From assembly GCF_013364155.1 (NCBI RefSeq), contig NZ_CP054916.1, forward strand, positions 2,107,001 to 2,171,000: DNA of 64,000 bases. The letters are read 5' to 3'. Position 1 is the stretch's first letter, and each line of letters opens with the position of its first letter. A program made the position numbers and the translations under genes. Positions 1-8,986 of this stretch are shown in pieces. The notes beneath the pieces were generated by a model, which saw only the letters and a list, made by a program, of their open reading frames with translations, had not been told where the DNA came from and ran no database searches. This DNA is from Streptomyces sp. NA02950 (GTDB taxonomy: Bacteria; Actinomycetota; Actinomycetes; Streptomycetales; Streptomycetaceae).

Positions 1-1092
1 GAAGCTGGGCACGGCGAGGACGAGGAAGCCGGCCGAAGCGCTCATCAGCAGCGGTTTGCGGCCTATGCGGTCGGAGAGGCGGCCGACGAAGGTGATGGCC
101 GCCATCAGGACCAGCATCACCACGATGATGGACACCAGGGCGCTGGTGCCGCTGTAGCCGAGGGTGTCCGACAGATACGTCGGCATGTAGGACAGCAGCA
201 TGTAGTCGGTGATGTTGTACGCGGCCACCAGCGCGATGCACAGCACCATCACCGGCCACTGGGTCCGGAACACCTGCCAGAACGGCCGGGTGTTGCGCTC
301 CTCGGCCGCGGTGGCGCCGTTGTCCTCCAGCTTCCGGAAGGCGGGCGTCTCGTCCAGCTTCAGCCGCAGATACAGGCCGATCAGCCCGACGGGGGCGGCG
401 GCCAGGAACGGAACGCGCCAGCCCCAGGACTGCATCGCGGAGTCGGAGAGCGCCACGGTCAGCACCGTGACCATTCCGGCGGCGGCGGTGTAGCCGATGA
501 GGGTGCCGAACTCCAGGAAACTGCCGAAGAATCCACGGCGTTTGTCGGGCGAGTACTCGGCGATGAAGGTGGATGCCCCGCCGTATTCACCGCCCGTGGA
601 GAAGCCCTGGAGCATCCGGAAGAGGATGAGCAGCGCGGGCGCCCCGAAGCCGATGGTGGCGTATCCGGGGATGAGGCCGATGGCGAGCGTACTGGACGCC
701 ATCATGATCATGGTGACGGACAGGACTTTCTTCCGCCCGATACGGTCGCCGAGCGGTCCGAAGTACAGCCCGCCGAGCGGCCGTACAAGAAACGCGACGG
801 CGAATGTCGCAAGCGAGGAGAGAACCTGGGCCGTGTCATTTCCGGACGGAAAGAAGACCTTGCCGATGGTGACCGCAAGATAGCTGTAGATCCCGAAGTC
901 GAACCATTCCATGGCGTTTCCCAGCGCCGCCGCCTTCACGGCCTTCCGAACCGCTCTCTCCTCCGTCACCGTGATATCGCTGCGGCGCAGCGGCGGGTTC
1001 TTGCGGCGCTTGACGGCCCGCATCAGCCGAGGGTGACGGGGGGCGGAAGCGGCGGCCGGGGCAGGGGTTTCGGAATCAGTCGGGATCGGCAC
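1..1092 (-). CDS. MFS metabolite/proton symporter, ProP-like (3' end outside window)
   Basis: Major facilitator protein resembling ProP/KgtP-type osmolyte or dicarboxylate:H+ symporters of the inner membrane. The visible N-terminal half carries the family motif GNAMEWFDFGIYSYLA, the loop 2-3 signature PLGDRIGRKKVL, and FRMLQGFSTGGEYGG typical of metabolite:H+ symporters. It then reaches the second half, which repeats the loop signature (GRLSDRIGRK). The gene is cut at the window start. I prefer the GTG at 1092 because AAAGAG lies about 6 nt upstream; ATG 1023 has no visible ribosome site. The substrate cannot be read from sequence; proline/betaine or citrate/alpha-ketoglutarate are the usual options. 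Confidence 0.85.
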   Translation of the reverse strand, partial: MPIPTDSETPAPAAASAPRHPRLMRAVKRRKNPPLRRSDITVTEERAVRKAVKAAALGNAMEWFDFGIYSYLAVTIGKVFFPSGNDTAQVLSSLATFAVAFLVRPLGGLYFGPLGDRIGRKKVLSVTMIMMASSTLAIGLIPGYATIGFGAPALLILFRMLQGFSTGGEYGGASTFIAEYSPDKRRGFFGSFLEFGTLIGYTAAAGMVTVLTVALSDSAMQSWGWRVPFLAAAPVGLIGLYLRLKLDETPAFRKLEDNGATAAEERNTRPFWQVFRTQWPVMVLCIALVAAYNITDYMLLSYMPTYLSDTLGYSGTSALVSIIVVMLVLMAAITFVGRLSDRIGRKPLLMSASAGFLVLAVPSF

Positions 1093-1255
1093 AGGCAACT
1101 CTTTTCACTGGACGAACGTGTTGCGCTTACCCCACGTTCGACGTGGTATGCGAGGGCGGCCTGTTGAGGATGCCGGGCGGCTGACCTGCCCTGCCGCGCC
1201 CCGCCTCGAGGCGCGTTCGACCGCCTTGCAAGGGACTCCCGGCATCTTCGAGGCC

Positions 1256-1666
1256 ATGTGCTACGGCAAAGAGCTGCGAGAAGCGATCGGGTCGCCTCGC
1301 ACCACACCACTCATCGGTATCTACGACATGTACTCGGCCTCCATCGCGGCCGAGCACTACAACGAATTAGCTGTCTCGGGATTCGGCTTCGCCGCATCCC
1401 ATTACGGGCTTCCGGACATCGGTTTCATCGCCTGGCCCGACCTGCTGGGATTTGCGGAACGGCTGCGCCTGGCCTTCCCCGAGCACCATCTGCTGGTCGA
1501 CATCGACGACGGATATGTGGACCCCGAAGTCGCCTGCCATGTGGTGCAGCGGCTGGAGCGGGCCGGGGCCTCCGGAGTCATTCTGGAGGACCGGAAGCGT
1601 CCGCGCCGGTGCGGTCACGCGGACGGCAAGCTGGTCCTGCCGCTCGAGGAATACCTCGCCAAGCTC
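1256..1666 (+). pseudogene. isocitrate lyase/PEP mutase family protein, N-terminal fragment
   Basis: About 137 residues read convincingly as the N-terminus of an isocitrate lyase/phosphoenolpyruvate mutase family enzyme: TTPLIGIYDMYSASIA, SGFGFAASHYGLPDIGF, HHLLVDIDDGYVDP and GVILEDRKRPRRCGHADGK. Members of this family are normally about 280-300 residues and continue with a VVARTDA-type strand and a C-terminal barrel half. Here similarity stops abruptly after EEYLAKL at 1666, and the rest of the frame is low-complexity. The remaining stretch to 1920 shows no recognisable domain on either strand. I read this as a 3'-deleted relic, probably inactive. Confidence 0.75.
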
Positions 1667-1920
1667 TCCTCGACCCGTACGGCCGCGTACCGATCGCCGC
1701 CGATCTGGGCCTCCTCCTCGGCCGAGATGTACACCGAAGCGCTCCGCAGCGGTCCGATCCGGGCGGGCAGCGGCCGCAGCAACACCTCCTGCGCCGCCAC
1801 CGCCACCGATCGCACCTGCCGCGGCCGCCGCCGGTGGCGTGGCTCCGACCGCGCCCGGAGACACCGGGCCGCGAGGAGGAACACCCACCCCGCCTGCCGG
1901 ACCGCCCGGACTCCGCCCGG
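1667..1920. other. non-coding or relic stretch after the PEP-mutase fragment
   Basis: No gene can be supported here. Open frames exist on both strands because of the high GC content, but none carries a recognisable motif. The stretch lies between the break point of the PEP-mutase relic and the stop codon of the convergent permease, so it is likely the scar of a deletion. Confidence 0.4.
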
Positions 1921-3333
1921 TCAGCCGGCCGGGTCGGCGGGCACCACTCCGGCCTCCGGGGCCGACGCGGCCGCCACCGTGGCCGTGGTCACCCCGGCGG
2001 CAGCCGAACCGGCATCGCGCTCGCGGCGCGCCGCCATCCAGACGTAGACCAGCACCCCCGCGAACAGGAAGAGCACGCCCTGGTACACCGCCGCGTACCC
2101 GGCGCCCGCGACCAGCCAGAACGAGAAGCCGAAGCCCGCCAGCGCCAGGGTGACGTCCCAGACGAGGCGGCCCGTCCGCACCTCCTCGCGCCGGCCCGAC
2201 AGCAGGAAGTACAGCTGGGCACCGGCCGCCAGCAGATAGGGGACCGTCGCCGAGAAGGTGGTGATCAGGACGAGGATCTCGAAGAGGCCGCCCGAGCCGG
2301 AGGTGTAGTTGACCACGATCAGCAGCGAGGCCAGCAGCACGCCCACGAAAACGCCGAAGGTCGGCACCCCGCGCCGCTTGGCGCCGAAGGGCGCCGGGAA
2401 GAGGCCGTCCCGGGCCGCCGCGTACGGCGCCTGCGCGCTCATCAGGATCCAGCCGTTGAGCGCGCCGACGATCGAGACCACCGCGGCCGCCGCGATCAGC
2501 GTGCCGCCCCACGCGCCGCCGAACATCGCGTTCACCGCGTCGGAGAACGGGGCGGTGGAGTTCACCAGGTCGTCGTGGGCGACGGTGCCGAACACCGCCA
2601 CCGTGCCCAGCAGATAGACCACGGCCGCGCCGATCGTGCCCAGCACGCTCGCCCGCCCCACATTGCGCTCCGGGTCGCGGACCTCGCCCGCGCTCATCGA
2701 CGCCGACTCCACGCCCACATAGCTGTAGAGCAGGATCGCGGCCGCCGCCGACAGCCCGCCCAGCGCACCGCTGCCGGTCTCGTTGAACGCGCCGAGGTTG
2801 TCCGGGTCGAAGAAGAAGAGGCCGCCGACGGCGACGAAGAACAGCGGAACGAACTTCAGCACCGTGGAGACGATCTGCACCGCGCCCACCCACCGCGTCC
2901 CCGCCAGGTTGGCCAGCGCCGGGAGCCACAGCGCCAGCAGCGCCACCCCCAGGTTCACGCCCTCGCTGTCGTGGCCCGGCATCAGTACGTGCACATAGCC
3001 GACCGCAGCCACCGCGAGCGCCGCGTTGCTGACCCAGGTCATCGTCCAGTACGACCAGGCCGACAGAAAGCCCGCGAAGTCGCCGAACGCCGCGCGGGCG
3101 TGCACATACGGCCCGCCGGTGCGCGGATCGCGCTCGGCCAGCCGTCCGAAGACCAGCGCGAGCGCGATGGCACCGACGGTCAGGACGACGAAGGCGAGCA
3201 GGCTGAGGGTGCCGAACGGGGCGACGGAGGCGGGCAGCAGGAAGATGCCGCCGCCGATGATGTTTCCCATGACGAGAGCGGTCGCCGTGGGCAGGCCGAA
3301 GCGGCGCGGGTGGTGCTGGTCGGGCATGAGCAC
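1921..3333 (-). CDS. APC superfamily amino acid permease
   Basis: 470-residue inner-membrane transporter of the amino acid-polyamine-organocation superfamily, close to the basic amino acid/antiporter branch (AdiC/ArcD/PotE-like). The first helix has the substrate-binding glycine motif GNIIGGGIFLLPAS, and about 12 hydrophobic segments follow. The C-terminal 30 residues are a soluble Ala-rich tail. Start: GTG 3333 gives MLMPDQ; ATG 3327 is in frame two codons later. Neither has a clear ribosome site, so translation may depend on the upstream gene, only 30 nt away. A perfect 8-3-8 palindrome overlaps the start. Amino-acid transport is likely; the substrate is not determinable. Confidence 0.85.
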   Translation of the reverse strand: MLMPDQHHPRRFGLPTATALVMGNIIGGGIFLLPASVAPFGTLSLLAFVVLTVGAIALALVFGRLAERDPRTGGPYVHARAAFGDFAGFLSAWSYWTMTWVSNAALAVAAVGYVHVLMPGHDSEGVNLGVALLALWLPALANLAGTRWVGAVQIVSTVLKFVPLFFVAVGGLFFFDPDNLGAFNETGSGALGGLSAAAAILLYSYVGVESASMSAGEVRDPERNVGRASVLGTIGAAVVYLLGTVAVFGTVAHDDLVNSTAPFSDAVNAMFGGAWGGTLIAAAAVVSIVGALNGWILMSAQAPYAAARDGLFPAPFGAKRRGVPTFGVFVGVLLASLLIVVNYTSGSGGLFEILVLITTFSATVPYLLAAGAQLYFLLSGRREEVRTGRLVWDVTLALAGFGFSFWLVAGAGYAAVYQGVLFLFAGVLVYVWMAARRERDAGSAAAGVTTATVAAASAPEAGVVPADPAG

Positions 3334-3350
3334 ATCGTCATAGACGATGT
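3332..3350. promoter_or_regulatory. perfect palindrome at the permease start
   Basis: ACATCGTC-ATA-GACGATGT is an 8-3-8 perfect inverted repeat lying in the 30-nt gap before the permease and touching its GTG start codon. There is no T-tract, so it is not a good terminator. It could be a dimeric repressor operator (GntR-like spacing) or a hairpin that limits translation of the permease. Confidence 0.45.
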
Positions 3351-3363
3351 ACGGTGCACCAAA

Positions 3364-5526
3364 TTACCGGGCTTTATTCGGCGCGACCCGGCTGACCACG
3401 GGAAATGGTGCGGCGGTTGCACCGTTCAACCGCGTTTTATCCGGCGCCCCCGCCGACACCTCCGGAGCTTCCGGGATCTGCGGGGTCTGCGGTCCGTTCG
3501 CCTCCGCCAGCCAGCGCCGCAGCACGGTGTGCACCCGCTCGGCCCCCACCAGTTCCTCGCCCTCGCCCACCGGCGGGCTCAGCTCCCCGGGCCACATCAG
3601 GAAGGGACGGCCCTGCTCCCCGCCGAGCCCGCCGTGCGAGCCGATCTGCCCCTCGAAGGCGTGCACGGTGCCCGTCTCCGGGTCGTACGCGGAGTTGACC
3701 ATGATGTCGGGGGTGTTCGCGAAGTGTGCGGTGCGCCGTACGGCCGCCGCCGCCCCGGGCCCGAAGGCCGCCAGGGGGCTGGTCCCGACGGTCCGGCCGC
3801 TGTCCAGATGGTGTTCCGCGCCGCCGCGCCCCAGCACCACCGCGCCGTGCTCCTCGGACATCACCAGCACGAACCCCACCCCGGCGTGGTCGGCGAGCGT
3901 CCGCAGCAGCGCCGGATGGCGGGCCTCGATCCGCTCACGGCTCATCCGGCCGCTGACATCGGGGAAGGACACCAGCCCCAGATTGCCGGAGGCGAGCACC
4001 ACCGGATCGGACGGCGGCCGCCCCTCCCCGTCCTTCTCCGGCCGCCGCAGTGCCGCCCGCGCCGCCTCGCGCGCCTCCGCACCGCACGCCTCCGCACCGC
4101 TCGCCGTACGCCCGGCCCGCCGTGACACCGGCAGTCCGCAGCCGGCCCGCACCAGGTCCTCCAGCGTGAGCCCGTACGCCCCCGCGAAGGTGGCGCCCGG
4201 ACTCTGCCCGTGGTCCGACAGCAGTACGATCCGGTAGGTGCGCGGTGCCCGTTCGGCGACCTTGGCGATCAGCGCGATCGACCGGTCGAGCCGGGCCAGC
4301 ACCTGCCGGGCGTCCCGGCTGCGCGGCCCGGAGTGGTGCGCCACCTCGTCGTACGCCACCAGGTCGGCGTAGACGGCGGTACGCCCGGAGAGGATGTCCC
4401 CGATCACCGCCGTCACCACCACATCCCGCTCCACGACCGTGGCGAACGCCCGGATGAAGGGGTAGGTCCCGCCGCGCTTCACCCGCGGCTGCTCCCGGCG
4501 CAGCGCGGCCCGGGTCGCCTGGGCGATCTCCCGGACGACCTCGGCGAGGAAGGACACGGCGGTGCGGGTGGCGTTGGCCGGGTCGGAGAAGTACGCGAAG
4601 TAGCCGGACCGGGAGCGGTTGTGCTTACCGCGCCGGGCCGCCACCGACAGCACCAGCGCGAGCTGCTGCGCGCCGCCGGTGAAGAGATTGCCCCGGCTGG
4701 CGCCGTCCACCGTCAGCAGTCCCTCGTGCCCCGCCCTGGCGGCCGCTCTGCGCTGCAACTCGGCCGCGCCGGTCGGCCGGTTGCTCACCATCACCTCCCG
4801 GGTCTCCTTCTCGTACCAGCGGAAGGCGGGCACGTCCTCGTTGGACCCGTGCAGGATGCCGAGCTGGCTGGCGCCGGTCTGGCTGGACCAGTCGGTGCGC
4901 CACGGCATGACCCGGTGGCCGTTCCCCAGCCACCCGGCGACCGTGGGCATCACCGGCGGCCTGCCGTCCCGCTCCCGCAGCGCCTCCCGCAGCACTGCGT
5001 GGCCCACCCCGTCGAGCTGGAGGAAGACCGTCCCCGGGGGCAGCGCCCGGCCACCGTCCTCACCGAGCCGCCGCCGTCTGCGGTCCGCGAGCCGGGCCAG
5101 CCGCCGCCGGTACGCGCCGTCGTCCCGCACCGTCAGAAAGGTGCTGGTGGCCGAGGACGCGGCCGACATCACGGCCGCCACCACGATCGCGGTCTCCGGT
5201 TCGACGGCGCCGCGTCCGTCGGGGATGAGGCTGATGGCGAGCAGCAGCATCGAGCCGTTCAGCACGAAGACCAGCAGCCCCAGCACCAGCGCGGGCATCA
5301 GCAGCAATGCCCGCACCAGCAGCGGCCACACCAGCGCGCTCAGCACACCGAACGCCCCCGCGCCGCTCGCGGCCGTGATGGCGGTCCGGGTGGCGCTGTC
5401 GCCGTCGCCGGACTGGAGACGGAAGTCCGGCAGGGCCCCGGCCAGCGCCAGCATCGTCAGCGTGGACACCGCCCACACCGCCGTCACCCGCAGCAGGGCG
5501 CCCCCCACGGTCTTCCATCGGGGCAT
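3364..5526 (-). CDS. membrane protein with holin-like N-terminus and alkaline phosphatase-superfamily domain
   Basis: About 720 residues in two parts. Residues about 10-130 contain four hydrophobic segments like the phage holin IV/YvlD family (LLRVTAVWAVSTLTMLALAG; VLSALVWPLLVRALLLMPAL). From about 165 onward there is an alkaline-phosphatase/type I phosphodiesterase core with expected metal-ligand motifs: FLQLDGVG, TDWSSQTGASQLGI, DLVAYDEVAHHSG, LLSDHGQSPG and IGSHGGLGG. It may be a membrane-anchored hydrolase of phosphate or sulfate esters. Start ATG 5526 was chosen because the family-like sequence begins at MPRWK; ATG 5571 with a distant GGAAG is the alternative. Probably co-transcribed with the permease downstream. 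Confidence 0.75.
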   Translation of the reverse strand: MPRWKTVGGALLRVTAVWAVSTLTMLALAGALPDFRLQSGDGDSATRTAITAASGAGAFGVLSALVWPLLVRALLLMPALVLGLLVFVLNGSMLLLAISLIPDGRGAVEPETAIVVAAVMSAASSATSTFLTVRDDGAYRRRLARLADRRRRRLGEDGGRALPPGTVFLQLDGVGHAVLREALRERDGRPPVMPTVAGWLGNGHRVMPWRTDWSSQTGASQLGILHGSNEDVPAFRWYEKETREVMVSNRPTGAAELQRRAAARAGHEGLLTVDGASRGNLFTGGAQQLALVLSVAARRGKHNRSRSGYFAYFSDPANATRTAVSFLAEVVREIAQATRAALRREQPRVKRGGTYPFIRAFATVVERDVVVTAVIGDILSGRTAVYADLVAYDEVAHHSGPRSRDARQVLARLDRSIALIAKVAERAPRTYRIVLLSDHGQSPGATFAGAYGLTLEDLVRAGCGLPVSRRAGRTASGAEACGAEAREAARAALRRPEKDGEGRPPSDPVVLASGNLGLVSFPDVSGRMSRERIEARHPALLRTLADHAGVGFVLVMSEEHGAVVLGRGGAEHHLDSGRTVGTSPLAAFGPGAAAAVRRTAHFANTPDIMVNSAYDPETGTVHAFEGQIGSHGGLGGEQGRPFLMWPGELSPPVGEGEELVGAERVHTVLRRWLAEANGPQTPQIPEAPEVSAGAPDKTRLNGATAAPFPVVSRVAPNKAR

Positions 5527-5632
5527 CTGCACGCCGAAAGCCTCACTTCGTCTTACGCCCGCGCACCGCATGCGCGGATGGGCTTCCAGCGTCGCACAGG
5601 GCGGTGAACCGCGCCGGGCCGGTGGACCGCAC

Positions 5633-6358
5633 TCAGCCGCCCCAGCTCTCGTACGGATCGTGCGGGGCCGGGACCGGCCGGACGCGGTGCGCGTCAAGAT
5701 ACGGGATGACGCCGCCGTTCACGGGGTCCTTGGTCCGCCGCGCGGTGTAGGTGCCGGTCACCTCGACCCAGGAGTCGGGTTGCAGCACGGGCGGAATCCG
5801 CCCGGTCAGCCCGATCTTGACGGGCTGGGCATCGGCGGCGCAGCAGCTGAGGACCATACGGACGAGATACGGTTCGCCGCCCCCGTCGAGGGCGATGAAC
5901 CCGGTCACCGTGATCCGCCGGTCGCCGAGGGAGTGCCCGTGGTCGTAGGCCGCGCGACCGCCGTAGTCGGCGAGACCGAGCCGGACGGTGTCGCGGCCGC
6001 CCGACGGCAGGTCGGGGTAGCCCCAGGACGGTTGCAGGGCCGTACCGGTGCGCATGGCGGTGTACGAGCCCAGCGCGGGCGGGGCGACCAGGACGAGGGC
6101 GGCCAGGGGCAGGACGAGCAGCCAGGAGACACGGGGTTCGCGGTGCACATGGCCGTCGCCGTGCGGCTCGGCGGCGTCCGGTCGCCGCACTTCGTACCAG
6201 ACGGTGGCGACGGCTGCCGCGATCAGGACAACCCCGGCCGCCAGCAGCAACGGGCGCAACCCGGCCTTGACGTAGCGCAGATACAGATCGGTGAATCCGG
6301 CCCGCAGCAGCGCCCCGCCGGTGAGGAACAGCACGGCCGCCTGCGCCTGCCGGTTCAC
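5633..6358 (-). CDS. TIGR03943-family putative permease subunit (YcgQ-like)
   Basis: 241-residue membrane protein of the TIGR03943/DUF1980 (YcgQ) family. The N-terminus has two hydrophobic helices, followed by a His-containing loop (EPHGDGHVHREPRVSW) and another helix. The C-terminal globular part carries the family hallmarks ITVTGFIALDGGGEPYLVRMVLSCCAADAQP and DSWVEVTGTY. It starts at GTG 6358, overlapping the stop of the upstream permease (GTGA), so the two are translationally coupled. YcgQ/YcgR pairs are often linked to metal homeostasis, notably zinc; here that is only an inference because no Zur-like box is visible. Confidence 0.85.
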   Translation of the reverse strand: MNRQAQAAVLFLTGGALLRAGFTDLYLRYVKAGLRPLLLAAGVVLIAAAVATVWYEVRRPDAAEPHGDGHVHREPRVSWLLVLPLAALVLVAPPALGSYTAMRTGTALQPSWGYPDLPSGGRDTVRLGLADYGGRAAYDHGHSLGDRRITVTGFIALDGGGEPYLVRMVLSCCAADAQPVKIGLTGRIPPVLQPDSWVEVTGTYTARRTKDPVNGGVIPYLDAHRVRPVPAPHDPYESWGG

Positions 6359-7365
6359 AGCAGCACCGCCCCGGTCAGGGCCGCCACCACAACGGCCAGC
6401 GCGAAGGTGGCGGGCGCGAACCGCAGCGCGAACCCGCGGCCGAAGGTGGCGGTCTGCATGGCGAACAGCTTGAGGTCGATCATCGGACCCACCACCAGGA
6501 ACGCCAGCCGGGCGGTGAGCGAGAACTGCGACAGCGACGCGGCCACGAACGCGTCGGCCTCGGAGCAGATCGACAACAGCACCGCGAGAACGGCCAGCAC
6601 CAGCACCGACACCACCGGACCGTCGGCCGCGGCGCGCAACCAGCCCGCCGGGACCACGGCCTTGAGGGTGGCCGCCACCATCGCGCCGACGACGAGGAAG
6701 CCACCGGCGTGCATCACGTCGTGCCGCACCGACGCCCAGAACGCCGCCCCCTTGCCCAAGCCCTCGGTCGACGGCCGGGCCGGTGGCCGCAGCCAGTCGG
6801 TGCGCCCCAGCCGGTGCCACAGCCAGCCCATCGCACACGCCACGACCAGACTCGCCACGAACCGGGCGAGCACCATCCGCGGTTCACGCGGAAACGCGAC
6901 GGCGGTGGCGGTCAGCACGATCGGGTTGATCGCCGGAGCGGACAGCAGGAACGCCAGCGCCGCCGCCGGGGTGACCCCCCGCCGCACCAGCGCCCCCGCC
7001 ACCGGCACCGAGGCGCACTCGCACCCGGGCAGCACCGCCCCGGCCACCCCGGCGGCGGGCACCGCCAGCACGGGCCGCTCCGGCAGCGCGCGGGCGAAGA
7101 ACGACGGCGGGACGAACACCGCGATGGCCGCCGACAGCAGCACCCCCAGCACCAGGAACGGCAGCGCCTGCACGACGACCGCGACGAACACGGTCATCCA
7201 GCTCTCCATCGCGGGCGCGGCCAGCCCCCGCCGGATCGGGCCCTGCGCCGCCACCACCAGGAGCAGCAGCATGGTCAGTACCAGCGACGAAGCCGACTGC
7301 CGCCCCGGCGGCGGGTCCGCCTCGCGCTGATCCCCTGTGGGCGGGGCTGCCTTGGTGGTGGCCAC
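6355..7365 (-). CDS. permease of the UPF0718/YcgR (ArsP-like) family
   Basis: 336-residue integral membrane protein with eight or more hydrophobic segments. It has the diagnostic motifs GAVLPGCECASVPVAGALVRRG and LLSAPAINPIVL in the first half and SICSEADAFVAASL in the second. This matches the DUF318/UPF0718 permeases (YcgR, YraQ, ArsP). GTG 7365 is preferred because GGAGG lies 10 nt upstream; an open frame continues to 7500 but has no better start. It is the first gene of a two-gene operon with the TIGR03943 subunit, and the pair probably forms one transport complex of unknown substrate. Confidence 0.85.
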   Translation of the reverse strand: MATTKAAPPTGDQREADPPPGRQSASSLVLTMLLLLVVAAQGPIRRGLAAPAMESWMTVFVAVVVQALPFLVLGVLLSAAIAVFVPPSFFARALPERPVLAVPAAGVAGAVLPGCECASVPVAGALVRRGVTPAAALAFLLSAPAINPIVLTATAVAFPREPRMVLARFVASLVVACAMGWLWHRLGRTDWLRPPARPSTEGLGKGAAFWASVRHDVMHAGGFLVVGAMVAATLKAVVPAGWLRAAADGPVVSVLVLAVLAVLLSICSEADAFVAASLSQFSLTARLAFLVVGPMIDLKLFAMQTATFGRGFALRFAPATFALAVVVAALTGAVLL

Positions 7366-7532
7366 GGGTGAGATACCTCCGGTCGGGCGGCGCGAGTGTT
7401 CCCTCTGCCCTGTCAGTACGCCCGCGGTGGCCCGGCTGCTCATTCCTCCCACGGGGCCCGGGACATCGGCCAGCAGAATCGCGCCTCTAGGGTGTGACAT
7501 CGCGAGAAACCACCGACCGGCCCGGAGTCGCC

Positions 7533-7904
7533 ATGCCCCCGCGGATGAAACTCAGCGCGATCACCCTCGACTGCCCCGACCCACCCGCGCTGGCGGCGTT
7601 CTACCAGCAGGCCACCGGCCTCGAACCCCACCCGAAATCCCACGCCGACTTCGCCGGTCTCACCGGGGAGGACGGGCTCCTCATCGGCTTCCAACGGGTC
7701 GAGAACCACCGGCCTCCGAGCTGGCCCGACCCGACCGTTCCCCAGCAGCTCCACCTCTGCTTCGCGGTCGAGGACCTGGACGAGGCCGAGACCCGGCTGC
7801 TCGAGCTGGGCGCCGGGAAACCGGATCACCAGCCGCACGAGGAGCGGTGGCGGGTCCTCACCGACCCGGCCGGCCACCCCTTCTGCCTGACGGTCAGCGG
7901 CTGA
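7533..7904 (+). CDS. VOC-superfamily (glyoxalase/bleomycin-resistance fold) protein
   Basis: 123-residue single-domain vicinal oxygen chelate protein. It opens with the beta-alpha-beta unit MKLSAITLDCPDPPALAAFYQQATGL and ends with the second unit (LHLCFAVEDLDEAETRLLELGAGKP... RVLTDPAGHPFCL). Such small proteins may be dioxygenase-like, binding or resistance proteins; the substrate is unknown. ATG 7533 is chosen for GGAG about 6 nt upstream; GTG 7494 and ATG 7545 are in-frame alternatives. The C-terminal coding segment has a near-identical 48-nt copy at 12211-12258. A strong terminator follows directly. Confidence 0.85.
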   Translation: MPPRMKLSAITLDCPDPPALAAFYQQATGLEPHPKSHADFAGLTGEDGLLIGFQRVENHRPPSWPDPTVPQQLHLCFAVEDLDEAETRLLELGAGKPDHQPHEERWRVLTDPAGHPFCLTVSG

Positions 7905-7911
7905 ACCTCCA

Positions 7912-7948
7912 AGGGGGCTCCCACACCTGGCCGGTGCGGGAGCCCCCT
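7912..7948. terminator. bidirectional hairpin terminator
   Basis: An 11-bp perfect stem (AGGGGGCTCCC pairing with GGGAGCCCCCT) encloses a 15-nt loop. It lies between the convergent VOC gene and the serine protease gene and can serve both. Confidence 0.85.
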
Positions 7949-7969
7949 CCCGTCATCTGATGCGGGACG

Positions 7970-8986
7970 TCAGCCGATGTGGCCGCGTATCCACTTCTGG
8001 TGCTCCGCGACGCTCGGGTAGATGTCGGGCGTCGAGGCGCAGTCACCGACGGACCGGCTGGTCACGCCGGTGAGCCGCCAGCGGCCGTCCACCTTGGCCA
8101 GCGCGGGCGCGCCCGAGTCGCCGCCGCACGTCCCGGCCTTGCCGCCCGGGTTGTCGGTGCAGAAGTCACCCTCGCGGATGCCCCAGGCGTCCCCGTCCGT
8201 CTCGTTGGAGATGCACGTGGCGGTGTCCGGCGCCAGCACCGGCAGGTTGACCTCGCGGTGCCTGACAGGGAGCTGCGAAGGGTCGTTGCCCGTCGCCTTG
8301 GTGTAGCCCCACCCCGTTGCCTTGATGGTCTCCCCGGGTGCGGGGGTCCTGACCGCCAGCGGCGCGGGCTTCTTCGAGACCTTGGAGGCGAGTTGGATCA
8401 GCGCGAGGTCATGGGCGCTGCCCTCCTCGTCCGAGATCTTGTAGTCCGGGTGGACCACGAACTTCTTCACCTTGGCGACCTCGCCGCCCTTGGTGCGGTC
8501 GAGGGAGCCGATCCGCACGTGGTAGGCCTTCGGGTCGTTCACACCGCCGTCGGCGGTGACGCAATGGGCCGCCGTCAGCACCCAGCCGGAGGCGACGAGG
8601 GTGCCGCCGCAGTAGTGGCCGTCGGGGTCGTCGCCGCGCTGCTTCTGGAGGGAAGCGACGAACGAGTAGTTCTCGGTGGACTCCTGACCGCCGATGATCC
8701 GCGTCTGGTATCCGGAGTTCCCGGACCTCCCCGAGTCCTGGGCCGCATAGGCGACCGTGCCCGCCGTGGCGAGGCCGACGGAGAGAGCCGATACGAACAC
8801 CGCGCGCGCGGCCTTGCCCTTTCCACGGGCGAGGCGGTTGCCGAGGTTCTCCGGGTTTTCCTGGCTGTTCCTGATGAGCCTTTCCTTTCCTCTTCCGGCC
8901 CGCCGCCGAAGGGAGGGCGGTGCCGGGTGCTTGCTCGCTTGGGCGGCGGCCCCGTCAGGAGGTGACGCCGACCGCCACGGGCGCAC
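7970..8986 (-). CDS. secreted S1-family serine protease
   Basis: Chymotrypsin-fold protease. Counting from GTG 8986, there is a signal segment at about 60-82 (AVFVSALSVGLATAGTVAYAA), the mature start RIIGGQ at 96, His141 in LTAAHC, Asp193 in HDLALIQL and Ser291 in TCGGDSGAP. The S1-pocket position equivalent to chymotrypsin 189 is Gly rather than Asp, so trypsin-like specificity is not supported. The start is unclear: GGAAAGGAAAGG (about 8880) looks like a ribosome site but no ATG, GTG or TTG follows it at normal spacing in frame. GTG 8986 is the next usable upstream codon. The upstream frame continues into relic-like sequence. Confidence 0.85.
   Translation of the reverse strand: MRPWRSASPPDGAAAQASKHPAPPSLRRRAGRGKERLIRNSQENPENLGNRLARGKGKAARAVFVSALSVGLATAGTVAYAAQDSGRSGNSGYQTRIIGGQESTENYSFVASLQKQRGDDPDGHYCGGTLVASGWVLTAAHCVTADGGVNDPKAYHVRIGSLDRTKGGEVAKVKKFVVHPDYKISDEEGSAHDLALIQLASKVSKKPAPLAVRTPAPGETIKATGWGYTKATGNDPSQLPVRHREVNLPVLAPDTATCISNETDGDAWGIREGDFCTDNPGGKAGTCGGDSGAPALAKVDGRWRLTGVTSRSVGDCASTPDIYPSVAEHQKWIRGHIG

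Noticed and set aside
3332..3350. Palindrome as a transcription terminator of the upstream gene
   Set aside because: The stem is only 8 bp, moderately GC, without T-tract, and overlaps the next start codon. An operator or leader structure is more plausible.
1258..4125. 955-codon open frame on the plus strand
   Set aside because: It is antisense to the permease and phosphatase genes, is rich in Arg, Pro, Gly and His, and has no domain. Such long shadow frames are expected at this GC content.
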